Part shown: positions 1 through 11,370 of the stretch, piece after piece
How positions within the stretch are numbered: position 1 is the stretch's first letter
How the letters are laid out: each line of letters opens with the position of its first letter
From: Ceratothoa steindachneri
Taxonomy: Eukaryota > Arthropoda > Malacostraca > Isopoda > Cymothoidae
Direction: 5' to 3'
DNA: 64,000 nucleotides
Assembly: GCA_963969495.1 (NCBI GenBank)
Contig: OZ018320.1
Coordinates: 79,965,748-80,029,747, forward strand
Program-made: the position numbers and the translations under genes
Notes under the pieces: generated by a model
Databases searched by the model: none
What the model saw: only the letters and a program-made list of their open reading frames with translations
What the model was told of the DNA's origin: nothing

Positions 1-85
1 CCTGTTCATTCCTTGAAAAGGTCTTTAAGAATAAGACGAAAGCGCTTGGAATCGTTTTTCACTTTGCTTTTTGGGGGATATCTGC
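1..85 (+). repeat. 3' end of a Penelope-like element, abutting (TA)n
   Basis: This segment is the same repeat found at 17525-17581 (plus), 17362-17476 (minus) and 38377-38450 (plus). Each copy has a hairpin of the type GTCTTTAAGAATAAAGAC, then GAAAGCGCT, then CGGAATCGTTTTT and a TCTGCATATA end. At 38377 the repeat directly follows a PLE GIY-YIG coding piece, so I infer that it is PLE 3' untranslated sequence. Here it runs straight into a (TA)n array. It is cut by the window edge. Confidence 0.55.
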
Positions 86-88
86 ATA

Positions 89-164
<76 letters not shown>
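86..164. repeat. (TA)n microsatellite
   Basis: Nearly pure TA dinucleotide array of about 78 bp with one early TG interruption. It directly follows the PLE-type 3' end. The open frames across it encode only alternating Ile-Tyr and are not genes. Confidence 0.95.
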
Positions 165-167
<3 letters not shown>

Positions 168-340
168 TAGGTTGAGGAATAAGTTCTTGCGTTTTTTTTT
201 AATGTTGTGTTGATTTAAGTTTTGTTGACGTGATTTGTGCACATATTAAGAAACAATAATATATAATGAGAGCAAAATTTACAAAGGTTAGGCTACGTTT
301 CTTAACAGCGTAGCCTATTAGGCTTTTGCTTAGGCTACGT

Positions 341-935
341 CTTGAAGTTGAGTAATAAGTCATTGCGGTTTATTAAAAGTTGTGTTAATTTAATTTTTGT
401 TCTGTAACCTCAAAATGGAATGTCAAGTTGAAAGAAAGGCACATTTTCGACACTTGTTATTAATTTTCAATCGAGACGGAAAGAATGCAAACGCCGCCAA
501 AACTTTATCAGAAAGGACAGTTCAATGGTGGTTTTCACGTTTCAAAAACGGTCATTTCAATCTTAATGACGAAGAACGTTTTGGTCACCCCCATTAAGTT
601 GGATGAAGATCGATTGAACGACCTTCTTCCTGAAAATACTCGTCAATCGACTAGAGAATTGGGTGTACAATTGTCGTGTGACCAGAAAACTGTAGTGAAT
701 CACCTTTATTCGATGGAGAAAGTTAAAAAACTCGGTGCATGGCTTCCGTACGTTTTGAGTCAAAATCCAGAGATTTTTATTGCAGAGGGATCGAAAAACT
801 AGATGAACGTTGGGAAGAAGTCTTAAATAACAACAGAGAATACATTATTGATTACATTGCATAATGTTATCAATTAAAAATGAAGTTCTCCTAAAATTGT
901 TATGGTAATAAATAAATTTTATAAAACCGCAAGCG
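341..935 (+). pseudogene. Internally deleted mariner transposon (non-autonomous)
   Basis: Frames at 411-790 encode a mariner N-terminal DNA-binding region: a first helix-turn-helix ending QWWFSRFKNGHFNL.DEERFGHP, then the second helix-turn-helix with TRELGVQLSCDQKTVVNHL and EKVKKLGAWLPY. This pairing is characteristic of the Hsmar/cecropia-type mariners. After a jump, 784-864 encodes the family's usual C-terminal end, RGIEKLDERWEEVLNNN followed by REYIID and a stop. The whole DD34D catalytic core that should lie between is missing, so the copy cannot make transposase. Frame changes near 590 and 784 add further breaks. TTGCGGTTT-type ends lie near 363-373 and, inverted, near 921-932. A similar end (GAGGAATAAGTTCTTGCG) lies further out at 174-191, suggesting a second partial copy. 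Confidence 0.8.
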
Positions 936-980
936 CAAGCAATCTTAGTTCCCAAGATTGCTTCTAAGAAGGCGTATTAA

Positions 981-1150
981 GGATAAGGTCATCGATGACA
1001 TTCTTATTTATTGTAGACAACGTTACAGATTGCATAATTCATCCACAGGCTGTTGTAAGCTAGTCAAGTCACTGACAACAGCCTGAAGATGGATTAGGTA
1101 ATCAGAAACGTTGTCTACAATAAATAAGAATGTTACTGATGGTCTTATCC
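981..1150. repeat. Imperfect palindrome with arms of about 75 bp
   Basis: The left arm (981-1055, starting GGATAAGGTCATCGATGACA) is the imperfect reverse complement of the right arm (1075-1150, ending GTTACTGATGGTCTTATCC). Both share the core TTATTTATTGTAGACAACGT in opposite orientation and CAGGCTGTTGT/ACAACAGCCTG around a loop of about 19 nt. The right arm contains CCTGAAGA, a small hairpin and GAAAC, a hammerhead-like arrangement. It may be a foldback element or two inverted PLE ends. It lies between the mariner and a (TA)n-tailed SINE. Confidence 0.75.
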
Positions 1151-1159
1151 TTTCTACTA

Positions 1160-1163
<4 letters not shown>

Positions 1164-1231
<68 letters not shown>
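1164..1231. repeat. (TA)n microsatellite, tail of the minus-strand SINE
   Basis: Pure TA array. On the minus strand it directly follows the body of the tRNA-headed repeat at 1233-1411, in the position of a SINE 3' tail. Confidence 0.9.
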
Positions 1232-1233
<2 letters not shown>

Positions 1234-1411
1234 TATAAATCTTTCATCAACGCGAAAGAATGTCGAAATGAATCCAGCAAACCACAAGAAATGTTATTTC
1301 CTAATACGAAAAAATCCATACAGGGGTGGGATCCGAACCGTGCACACTGAGGCAGCGAAGATCCGCTTTGATCTCAATTAAACCGTCCCTTAGACCACTC
1401 GGCTAGGCAGA
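1164..1411 (-). mobile_element. tRNA-derived SINE with (TA)n tail
   Basis: Read on the minus strand, 1410-1322 has a pol III A box of Ser/Leu tRNA type (TAGCCGAGTGGTCTAAGG), a spacer long enough for a long variable arm, and a B box (GGTTCGGATCC). It is followed by a body (1321-1233) and a (TA)n tail. The body recurs in the same orientation at 1550-1608. The acceptor strands do not pair, so this is not a functional tRNA gene. SINE status is inferred from the head-body-tail order. Confidence 0.6.
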
Positions 1412-1549
1412 ACACAAAAACTCTTCCGAATACACAAGCTTTTAAGGTACGCTTAGCTAGGTCGATCGAGACTATGAAAGAGAGACCAATTAATAGGGAA
1501 TTCAAAAGACAAAGGAGAGTTGAGGTAAACACGCGGCAAATATACAATG

Positions 1550-1608
1550 TATAAATCTTTCATGAACGCGAAAGAATGATGAAATGAATCCAGCAAACCG
1601 CAAGAAAC
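1550..1608 (-). repeat. Second partial copy of the SINE body
   Basis: 59 bp nearly identical to 1234-1292 (ATAAATCTTTCAT, AACGCGAAAGAATG, GAAATGAATCCAGCAAACC), in direct orientation about 316 bp away. It has no TA tail of its own. Confidence 0.75.
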
Positions 1609-1612
1609 GAAA

Positions 1613-2279
1613 AAACAGGATCATTTTTATTCGGAAATGTTATTCCAATGCTCTCGGAGTATCGGAATCTCTACACAACCTGGTTCGCGGTATCCGTGAC
1701 AAGCCGCTGCCGCGAGCCGGGCGGATGTCGAGATTATCCTCTGTTGGGTTCCTGGACATGTATGAATTTCAGGAAATGAACTCTACAATGAGGGCGCCAA
1801 AGAGTCAGCGAGTACTCGGCGACTAGACCATAGCTTTGCTATTCCTCACACTGCTTGCCTGAAAAAGAAAAAGGGAGACAGCCGAAGGAAACTTAAAGTC
1901 CCGGGCCATTGCGCTTCGATTCTTCTCATGAACCTATTTCTCAATGCAGCAACGGATTCAGGCCGCTTTATGTCATCTTCAAATTGGACACACTCACAGA
2001 ACATATCGCTTGTCCCTTGTATTCGGGAGAGTTCCTGCCCACATACTTGTAGACTATCTGTCATTTGTAGGAGGCTGGCTTTCTACCTTTTAGTTTTCTC
2101 TCTTTGGTGATGGTCGCTCAATCCTGCGATTGGGGACAGGGGCCTCCCCTGACGCCAGAGTTTGTTTTCTTCATCTTCATTTTTGCTTCTTCCTTTGTTT
2201 TTTTGTCTCTGGTTTTTGGGTTTGTTTTGTGTTTTAGTGTCTTTTGCACGTTTTGTTTTCTAACATCGCCTAGCTTAGT
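1613..2279. other. No gene recognised
   Basis: The stretch contains a 72-codon minus frame (2064-1846) with no family I recognise. I see no splice-bounded exon or repeat structure. Confidence 0.5.
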
Positions 2280-3960
2280 CTGTGGGTTGATTTCGGCGAC
2301 TCATTTCCTAGTAGGGAGCCGCTTGATTTGTGCTGAAAGAAATGTACTTCTCTGCTACACAATATCCTCCACTACCCCTTCAGTCAACCCTTGCTCTCTC
2401 GCATACTCAATCGTATGATCAACCTATATTTCACGCAGTCTTGCAACCCATCTCACACCTTAATAGTCACTCTCGTATATCCTCTTCACAAGTTAATTTC
2501 TACCCATTTTTTACATGCCTACACCACCTCAGAATACTTTCATTCACACCCTTCTTGCCACCTCCCACACTCAACTCTTTACCATTCAATAACCCACTTA
2601 ATGTTTCAATGTTTCCTCTTTCACTACCATTCACACTGATTCCTAGATACTTAAGCTTACCACTAGTTGGAGGGGAGTGTGGAGGGGGAAATCACCATAC
2701 ACTCAGATACCACACGCCATTTTACTCTCACCCCCTAATACTATTACATTACTCTTTTTAAATGACTGTTAAACCACTCCTCTCACATTCGGCCACCAGC
2801 AACCAGCTATCCGCTCCTGCCAGCATAAAAGAACCCTTTTTTAACCACTCCTCATCAATTTCACCCCCTTTCCTTCATTCGCATCCATAATTCCCTTGAT
2901 ACTCCATCCATAAGGACATTAAACAGCCATCGCGACATCACACAACCTTGTCTTATCCCATCACGTATGTCAAACTACTCACTTCGTCCTAATTTTCACC
3001 ATAACGCACGCCATAATTGCCACATGATAAATCATTACACCTTCTAATGGTTTACTACTCGAGCCATACAATTTTTAGCTTCTGCCATAATGCTCCTTAT
3101 CCATGCAATCATAAACTTTCTCCAGATTCATAAACACAACATATATTTTACATCTCTTATCCACACACAACTCTACCTGCTCTAAACCTCTCTTATTCAC
3201 CCCTCAGTTATCTTTCTTATAAGCTCAATCATAATTTTCACACACATTTTACTTACAGCACTCATCAGACTTATCCCATACAGTTTTCACATTCACCTTT
3301 CTTCCCTTTACCCTTACACAACAGCATTTTTACTGTACTCTTCTTTTCCTCAGACAATCTTCCGCCTTTAAATGCTTTTACAAAACACCCGCCAGACATT
3401 TGAATATAAAAATTACCATCACTTTCTAACATATCATCTACTCTAGCTGCCTTCGCACTTGAAGACGTCTCACAGCAATTACCACCTCTTTCATGCTAAT
3501 AGCTTTCATACCTCAATGCAGCGCCCTATTTGTACCCACGAAGCCAATCATATTTACATTTGCATCATTTATCATACAGTATATGTTCAACTCATCAAAG
3601 TATTCTCGCCAGCTACTTTTGACCTCCTAAATACTCTAAATACCCTACCATTCTCGTTGTTATTGTTTACAGAGCTCTTCTTTTCCTGATTCCTCACCTT
3701 TTTTAATTTCACTCGACATCTTCATTCATTTTTAGTCGAAAGTCTTCTTTTTTGCTTTCATACTCTGTTTCTATGTTTGAAACCATTTCATTTTTCTCTT
3801 TATCTACTTGTATGCATTCACCCGCTTCTCAATGAAATCCTCATCTTTAGTACCAAGTACTTGAAACTAGCCTTCATTTTGCTTTCCACTACACGCATCA
3901 CATCGTCATCCTGCCATTTACCGCGTCTACAATCTATCCGAATAAAGGATTAGAAAGAAG
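2280..3960 (-). pseudogene. Non-LTR reverse transcriptase relic
   Basis: Read on the minus strand from about 3900, the frames give RT-like fragments: a piece resembling YRGISLMS in the form ISLMSAVSKM near 3290-3240, then a piece resembling MDLEKAYD as LWIWRKFMIAW near 3140-3110, then GKLKYLGISVNGS near 2670-2630. Near 2550 is a C-terminal piece, NESILRWCRHVKNG, the usual LRWFGHV segment of many arthropod LINEs. Stops and frameshifts are dense. The order of the motifs is right for one element. RTE or related non-LTR clade is the best guess. No intact ORF remains, and endonuclease motifs were not found. Confidence 0.55.
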
Positions 3961-5118
3961 AGCATTCCGAGTCCAGACGTCCTTTCAACCTTGGATCGAA
4001 CCAAGACAAGTGATGGTCACGCGGTACGAACTCTCTCTGCTGTGTTCCATGCTTCTGGTCAACTGCTTGACGAATTCAAAGTCAGCCGATTTTCCATTTT
4101 CCGTGATCGTTAGCAACACCGCAAGGATTGCTCTGCAGATCTTAAGCAGGGCATTTCTTCCGAACAGCCCTTAACAATTTACTGGGACGGAAAACTGATG
4201 GTTGAACTGACAGGAGACGAGAAAGTGGACAGGCTCCCCATCATTGGGTCAAGATAAGACGTTGAACAGTTGCTTTGCGTACCCAAGTTGCCAGCTGGAA
4301 CTGGTCAAGCAATGGGAGAAGCAATATCTGAAGCGGTGGCAGATTGGGGTTTGGAGTAGTGGATTCGTTCCATTTGCTTCGACACAACTTCGAGCAACAC
4401 AGGCAAAAAGAATAGCGCCTGTATTTTGTTTCAGCGGATGATAGGGGAAGAACCTGCTGCACTTGGTATGTTGCCATCATATTCACGAGATACTGCTGGA
4501 AGAGGTTTTGCTCGTCACCATGGGCCCATCATTCGGTCAAAACATTGGTATCTTCAAGAGATCCAAGAGTCACTGGCACCAAATACCAAATGTCCTCGGT
4601 GAAATACAAGCCAGGAATAAATGACGCTGATGTTGCCACTGCTTTTACGAATTATATTAGCAAAATCATTGAGTTCTGCTTACAACAACAACTGGAGGGA
4701 GGATTACCGGGAGCTGTTGAAACTGACCATCCTTTTCCTTGGGGGAATTCAGAAGCCACTGAATAGGGTGAATGTGCATCTGCTAAGCATTGGAATAAAG
4801 AATTTGAGCGATTTTGCAACAAAGAACACCGTGAAGTTCTTCGATATTCTAGATATCTGCCAGGAGTTCTTAACTGAAGATCCCGGCACCTGGGCCCACA
4901 ACAGAATATACATCGCCGCAGAGGAGATTGCAAGAGCCTGACTGTGACTAATGACGCGGCAGAGAGAGGCATAACACCTTATCCAGGAGTATAATGGACT
5001 AATGTTAAGGACTGAAGAGCAGGCACAGTTCATTATGCAAGTCGTCAGAGAGCACCAAAAGCTGTTTCCGGACAGCTTTAAGAATGTTGTTGTTGAAGGA
5101 CTCGTTGGACTGTACTGA
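3960..5118 (+). pseudogene. Relic of an uncharacterised transposase-like protein family
   Basis: Frame-shifted plus-strand pieces can be read in order: TIYWDGKLMVELTGDEKVDR near 4170-4235, VPKLPAGTGQAMGEAISEAV near 4277-4340, CFDTTSSNTGKKNSACILF near 4376-4435, then HHIHEILLEE near 4475. GIFKRSK follows near 4550, then EDYRELLKLTILFLGG near 4700-4745 and FIMQVVREHQKLFPDSF near 5028-5080. I know this order from large repeat-associated protein families in arthropod genomes, but cannot name the superfamily; a hAT-like element is possible. A second copy lies at 22024-23040. At least five stops or shifts show that it is dead. Confidence 0.5.
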
Positions 5119-6828
5119 AGATCTGCCACATCAGGCCTTATTTTGTTCTTACAATACAATTTTACATTTGAACGGCAGTGTCCTAGTTTTCTTTTAATCA
5201 GTATTATAACTATTTAGAGTTTTATATGTTTTGCTATTAACCAGTGTCCACTGCCCAGTACTGTAACTGGTGAAATGTAATGTTGATAATGTTATCAATA
5301 ATCAGCATTGTATTTCATGGCATTATGGCAGTTAGGAACAAAATTCAGTTTCATCGAGCACACCATAAGCGTCATCCAATCTCAATAAAATTTTGCCTAC
5401 TTCGTTTTTTCATGAAATGGATTAGATTATATCGTTCGAAACAGAATGCAAAACAATATAAAGGTTTCAAATTTCGTGAGAATTGGCTGAATAGTTTACA
5501 TGTTATTACCAAAGCAAAAAAAAACAACGAAAAAACTTCGGGACCGACCGACCGATATAGTGAGATATAGAGTTAGACGCAACAAAAATGCCAAACAAAA
5601 ACAAAACAAGAAGCAAAAAAACCAAGAAGAGGAGGAAGCTCCGGCATCGAGTGACAAAGCTGATTCGATAAATATTGTCTTTTCTCTCTGGTCGTAGGTG
5701 TCATAGCACTCTGGGTCGCGCAGTTGCCATTAGTTGTTATAATTACAATGTAAAATTGTTTCATACAAGGTTTAATTAACATTATTGGAATGGACATTAA
5801 TCGATTTAATCGGAGCTGAAAAAGACCCAGAGCGTAATTTCACGAGTTTGGTTATATAACCAAATTATAAAAGTCCTTTGACAATCATAAAGCTCATTGG
5901 AGGCATATAAAAAAGAATCCTCCCCCCCCTCCCCAAACTTTCCTACCTCATCAATAAAATAACTTGGGCCTTCTGTGGTCACCCTAATATTTAAGTAGCA
6001 TTTTGCAAAATGATCGAAGGAGCAAATATACAGGTAATGGGAGGTCAGGATTTTCTTCCATGGACCTCTTTCTGCAAAGCAATAAAGTTTTATTCGAAAA
6101 AGGCAATAATATTTATTGAAAATAACCAATATATTTTGAATATTTATTACTATTTAACTTAAAATTATTAGCATTAGCAGAGGTAGTCCCTTTCAACCCT
6201 GGATTCATTTACTTGTCGTGAATTCGGGTCGAATGCTATGTTTGAGAGTGTCTAGAAATACGTGTCCTTTTCCCTCCATCACCTTACTATGTCCCATAAC
6301 AGATTTGTAAAGAAGAGAAAAGTTGTTTAGGTACATTATTTTCTATTGTAATCCTACATTAGCTTCATCTCTGCACAAACGGGATTTACAGGATGTTTTG
6401 CAAAGCAAAGGAACAACCAGTGGCAATTCTATTACTTGCTCGCGCAACACAATGTTCCCGAAGGAATCCAATTCGATTTTATCCTGGCTTGCGGATCGCA
6501 TCAATGAGCCATGAACTTTACTCCTCCCAACTGCCGTGATCTACGTAGCCGTCATGAACCACCAAAATTGTTTTGTCTACCTCTGCTCGTCAGTTTCTTC
6601 TCCTCCACTCTTCTCTCCATTCAGTAACACTATTTTCGTTCATAAATTTTCCGTAGCCTATGTCTGTTTAAGTCCTTGTGATAAGCAACTGACACATCAG
6701 ACTTATCTTGTCTTATTCATCGATGCCCTTTAATGTAGACATGGTTTCGCGCTAGAAGCCCAATGCAATTTAATGGCCTTCTGAAGATACCGCCCCGTTT
6801 GCTGTTTTACAAAGTGCGTTTTGTGCAT
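5119..6828. other. No gene recognised
   Basis: AT-rich sequence. A 96-codon plus frame (5280-5570) is basic and low in complexity and resembles no family I know. The end of that frame carries an imperfect GACCGACCGACCGA run. No splice-bounded exon seen. Confidence 0.5.
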
Positions 6829-6947
6829 ATGCAGAACCCTTTCAAAACTCAGTTTTATGTCTATGCACAACCCTTTTAAAGCTCGGTTTGTGCCTATGCA
6901 CAACATTTTCAATGCTCGGTTTGTGACTATGCACAACTCTTGCAACT
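6829..6947. repeat. 33-bp tandem repeat, about 3.5 units
   Basis: Units beginning ATGCAGAACC/ATGCACAAC start at 6829, 6863, 6896 and 6929, giving spacings of 34, 33 and 33 bp. Each contains a (C/T)TTT(T/C)AA..CTC(G/A)GTTT core. Because 33 is a multiple of three, the minus strand stays open (73 codons), but the frame resembles no protein. Confidence 0.8.
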
Positions 6948-7428
6948 GAATTAATTATAGAAGACAAGTATTAATAGTATATGAAAGAAGAACCACGGGT
7001 GTTATTGGGGAGGGTGTATCTGACAAGAATGATCCACAGAGGAAGAAATAGGAAGCTGATTCCTTCCCCGAATCAGAAAATCATTTTCCATCCGAAATTC
7101 TCTTGGAGCCAGCCTGAGAATGCGAGGCCAACCATTCCTCCGAATGACGCGCCTTCGAATTCGAAATTAATGGACTCAGATCAAAGAATTTTGAGTTCAT
7201 TTTATTCATATAAATGAGAGAAATGATTAATCGTGTATATTCTCCATAATAGGGACTTAACAGGGAAGTGAAAATTCGTACGTAACCTTTGCTCCTTTTC
7301 CTGAATCTGTTAATGAAGGTCCCTAATTCATAGATTTTAAATCTTTATCCCTCCCACTTCACACGAGGGCGGACCTAGGAGGGTTTCGATGTGTTTTATA
7401 TACAAGTCTAACCCCACGCAAGCACTGT

Positions 7429-7520
7429 ATTGGCCTGAGTGACACTTTCACCTGCACTCGTTGCAACGAGGAAGCAGAGGCAGCTCAACACATGCTCGTA
7501 AAATGCAGAGCACTCATTCA
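7429..7520 (+). pseudogene. C-terminal zinc-binding scrap of a LINE ORF2
   Basis: A short plus frame reads GLSDTFTCTRCNEEAEAAQH, then MLVKCRALI. The spacing C-x2-C-x10-H-x4-C matches the zinc-binding tail of many non-LTR retrotransposon ORF2 proteins. No RT lies directly upstream in the same frame. Confidence 0.45.
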
Positions 7521-7789
7521 CCTTAGTTTTAATTTACAGATACGTGGAATAGTGGATGTGTGGGAGAATCATTACGATCGTTGAATTTCGTAGAGGCGGT
7601 GCGTAAGAGAAGGAATGTATCCAACTGTAAATTATGATAATGTATACCTTTCCATACACTTCCAAATCTTTTTACGAGTCTTTTTGTAATAAAACTTATA
7701 GTTTGTTTCACCTTTATGAGAAATAAAAATCAACCGATAATTGTATTATATAATATTGTTATGAAGACCAAATGTTTTGAGAGGAGGTC

Positions 7790-8215
7790 AATCTCAGAGG
7801 TAATTAAATTAAAGACCAGTATCCTGTTGTTCATTAATGAAAATTTTATAGAATCCATAATTAAAGAGAAAATAGAAAAATATCTGGATCACTCTAATCC
7901 GACAAATTATCAATTGTCAATCCGGTTTTTCAGGAACAGAACTCCACATCAAGACATCTCGAGTTATTCAACTTACTGGTTAACCAACGCTATTCTATGA
8001 CCACAATTTGCATAATGACTTGGATTTTAGGAAAGTTTATGATACAGTTCGTGTAAATGATTACCAATCAAAGTTGCACTTCATGGCATCCGGGCGAAAA
8101 ATATTTAAGTCTATAAATACCTTAGTTAAGAGATAGGGAGCAAGGAATTGCAGTTTAAGGTGTCCCAATTATAAAGGGAAGGCGTGATCAAGGCTTACCG
8201 TAAGGGTCTGTTCTT
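7790..8215 (+). pseudogene. Non-LTR reverse transcriptase scrap
   Basis: A 94-codon frame (7716-8000) contains FIESIIKEKIEKYLDHSN, resembling the RT segment that precedes the QFGFR motif. After a frame change at about 8020 comes DFRKVYDTVRVNDYQSKLHF, resembling the DFSKAFDTV..LL.KL block with the first catalytic Asp region. The copy is short and heavily decayed, and the clade cannot be fixed. Confidence 0.45.
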
Positions 8216-9339
8216 CGATTACTTTCCTATATATATATATTTGATACAAAATAAAGATTGGTGCAAGATAAACTGCATATGAACAAAATAGTGTTGTAGA
8301 CCGCAATTACGATTTTTTTTTATTACTTAGTTAAATGGCGGATGAGGTAAGACAGAGGAGTGCTAAGCAACACACAGTGGATCTAGAAACGAGAGTAAAT
8401 GCTGCTAAGATCAAGACATGAGTAATTATATGATTTTAACTTTAAATTTACAAAGCAGGGTGTCGAACCTATCATGCAAGCAAATGAGGTGTCTTGATTT
8501 TATAATAGAAATTTGATTAAATTGTAGGGCAAAGTTCTTCCACTTTACAATCTTTGGCTTATACTCCATCGGAGTATCCCATTCAATTCTGGACTCATTC
8601 CTAACAGTAAGATGTCATGGAGCTAGAAAGAGTAGAGCATCGTTTCTAATAAAATGCTACCTAAATTAGACCACAAATCATGAGAAGGAATGGACATGGT
8701 GATCACGAGAATAAAGATAGGAGATAATCTACATATGATTTGAATATTAGGATAGGCTTCGATATCGTCGGATAAAAGAATTCGCTACAGCAGACCTAGA
8801 CGCTACGAAGGATAAATGCCCATATCGTAAATAATTCACAGAAATTATTAAAATACATAAATGAACATTAATAAAAATGTTCTTACAGCAAAGCTTATTA
8901 AATATTATCATATCCGAGCTTAAATAGCCGAAGCGCTTTAATAACAATTTAAAGAACTTGCATATTAACTGAAGGAGATCGAGTGAAATTATTGGGAGGG
9001 TTTTATTGCCATTAACTTGACACAGAATATTAGAGTCCCAGTTTATTTTTTTTTATAGAACCGCGGAACCAATTTATTCTTCTTAGTTATCACGTGTGTT
9101 GTAGACTGATACTGATAGTATTGCTCATTCATCAGAGGATGACGAGACGAATTAAGGTCAAAGCAGAGTGTCCACTCAAACAGTGAAGAAATGAGTGTCT
9201 GTGGTTTCGAGGCATTGCACTTGGTCAAAAAGTGAGATTTTCCTAATACTAAAGCCTCATGAGGATACCAGATCCTGTGAGTCGACCAAGGAAATGAGTT
9301 GCCGTTGAAAAAACTCCCAGGGAAGATCACACGATGTAA
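8216..9339. other. No gene recognised
   Basis: AT-rich sequence with a short TA run at 8228-8240. The minus frame at 9330-9043 (95 codons) has no motif I recognise. Confidence 0.5.
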
Positions 9340-10045
9340 CTGATGTCGATGAAGGAAAGATTCGAGAGAGCAGCTAATACTTCACGTAAATTTGGTGAGA
9401 ACCTGCCCCTCAATGTGTCTCGACAGACTTTCCCAGATATCTTGAAAGAGGTGGAGTGTTACTCATAGCACGCTCCACTGCGAAGAAATCACGCATGAGT
9501 AAAAAGACTAAAGCGCGAGGGTTGGCCTTGGCTACTGAGCATAGCATGTCGAGTGCCGAAAAGTGGAAAAGTACTTTGAGCGATAATATAAAATTTCATT
9601 TATCTTTATCGTATGGGAAACTGCACGTTAAGGCGTCGTACAGGTGAAAGATTAAATCCAATATTCACGAAAATACGGTTAAAGTTGTAAGTGAGAGAGT
9701 TATAGTGTGGGGTATGTTTCAATAGCTAGAGTCTAGCGCTCTTCCCCTTACACGGGGAAGTAAACGCTACATTATACCAGAAACTGCTTCAGGAATGTGT
9801 GATTCCCTCTTTCTGAATATTACACGTGAGCCTGTGTTTTGGCAAGGTAATGCTTTATGCCATATAGCAAAGTCGGTGAATTAGTTCTTGGTTGTTAAAG
9901 ATATCAACGGAAAGAACTGGCCTGCACATAGCCCTCATTTAAACCCGATAGGAAACTGATGGAGGATACTCGGTGAGAAAGTTATGACTCGGGAAACAAC
10001 TAATGCTGAAGATCGATGGCAAAGATTGTGGGGTAGGGATGAATG
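9340..10045 (+). pseudogene. Tc1-like transposase relic
   Basis: Plus-strand pieces follow the Tc1 order: a helix-turn-helix/linker region near 9370-9470, GLALATEHSMSSAEKWKSTL near 9520-9580 (compare the Tc1 'W..VL.TDES' block), then RRTGERLNPIFTKIR near 9635-9680. SERVIVWGMF follows near 9690-9720 and NWPAHSPHLNPIGN.W near 9915-9965, the conserved PP.SPDLNPIE.LW block. The last catalytic acidic residue is changed (IGN where Tc1 has IEN). Several stops are present. The copy is dead. Confidence 0.7.
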
Positions 10046-10975
10046 CATCCTTTCTTCAAATACATATTTCTTTCCTCATAATCTTTTTATCCACTATCCT
10101 ATGAAATTAACCATTTCTTGCATCAGTCAGCTTCTACTCTACTTCACCTGCGGGTACTGTAGTGACCATGAGAGCCAGCTCCCTTCGAAGAGCCCAGGCA
10201 GAGAGGGCGTATGGATGAATGTAAGCGCAAAGAGGCGATAAAATTACCAAAACACCTGAGATACTCACTCCACCCGCCAACATAGCTCTTCCTCCTAAGA
10301 TCTCACCCATTCTGCTTCCTTAGAGAGAGTTTAATAAAAAAAAATGTATTATTCCGATTAATTTATTGGGATAACCTTGATCATTATGCATGGTTTCATA
10401 GAGAGGAATCAAATACCTAAAGAATAGTGTTAGTACCTTGTGAGTGGAAAGCTCGAGGATTTATCGAAATCTGATAAAGGCATTTGAAAAGTGGCGAATA
10501 TCGCACTAAAGAGTGGAGCCAACGTTCTCTAAAGGTTAGATAAAGTTTAATTTTCACGCTAACCAAATGACCATTCTTCGCGGCAGAAAGAAGTTGGTAC
10601 AGTTGAGTCCCGGGGATAATTAATTTATAGGGACTGAAAAAACTTTTCACTTCTTCCTCTACGCCTATTGGTTTAAGGTAAAAGTTGGTAATTATTTGTG
10701 TTTTTGTTTTTCTTTCATTTTTACTTTTCTAGAAAGAATCACGAAGTGATTTTTTTACGAAACCCATTCAAAGTTTCGAGCATTTTTGCTTGACGTGTTC
10801 TATTCTGCACCAATAAATATTTAAGGAAACTTGAAAGTAATCCATTGTTAAACTGTAAATACTCACCGAGATGTGCACCGGTGGGGCAAATTGGTGGTAA
10901 ATAATAAAAAAACAAGGCAAAGGTGAGTGTGGAGAAATGGCTACATTAAGCCTCCTGGAGGAGTATAGGTACATT
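10046..10975. other. No gene recognised
   Basis: AT-rich, with short frames on both strands that resemble nothing I know. Confidence 0.5.
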
Positions 10976-11360
10976 CAAGCCCCTCTCCCTTCATGAGGAG
11001 AAGCGTGGGAAAGGTAGCCGGCGAAAATGCTTACCATGTGTGATCTCCTCGCCGCTGTGGGCAGTTGGAGCTAACATATGTTTGAAGGCGACCACCTAAG
11101 GTCCTTAAACGACGCTCTAACGATCGCATGACCTACGAGACCCATAAACCCGTGGTTAGGAAAAAAAAACGGTGCGAGTCAGAAGGCACGCCAAGTAGCG
11201 GTGCGGTTGCGAGCCTATAATTTGCGAGCTGACTTGGGCACCCCAGTGCCACCTCAGGAATTCTCGCTCTCCCCAGATGCTAACTCTCCATTCGCTCCCC
11301 CCCCCCCTTTTGCACCTGTGGCCTGGTCACTTCCCCCTTTAGATGCGGCGGCAATCCGCC

Positions 11361-11370
11361 TATATATAAG
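11361..11370 (+). promoter_or_regulatory. TATA-box-like core promoter in a possible LTR-type region
   Basis: TATATATAAG sits just downstream of a C-rich and pyrimidine-rich tract (11300-11340) and is followed by GCCCCGCAAAGAAAGAC. Downstream (11390-11560) are two diverged repeats of a unit containing AAGTCGAT.CGCC, GATTAG.TCGT.AAGATCGA and ACAAGAAGAT, about 70 bp apart. This arrangement would suit the leader of an LTR- or DIRS-type element, but no gag or RT was recognised nearby. Confidence 0.35.

Noticed and set aside
1322..1410. Functional tRNA-Ser/Leu gene
   Set aside because: A and B boxes are present, but the acceptor strands do not pair and a repeated body follows.
2330..2761. 143-codon plus frame rich in Leu, Pro and Ser
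   Set aside because: Shadow of the minus-strand RT relic; the minus strand has the LRWFGHV-type block here.
4749..5159. 136-codon minus frame
   Set aside because: It overlaps the plus-strand transposase-like relic, which has recognisable blocks in order; this frame is the shadow.
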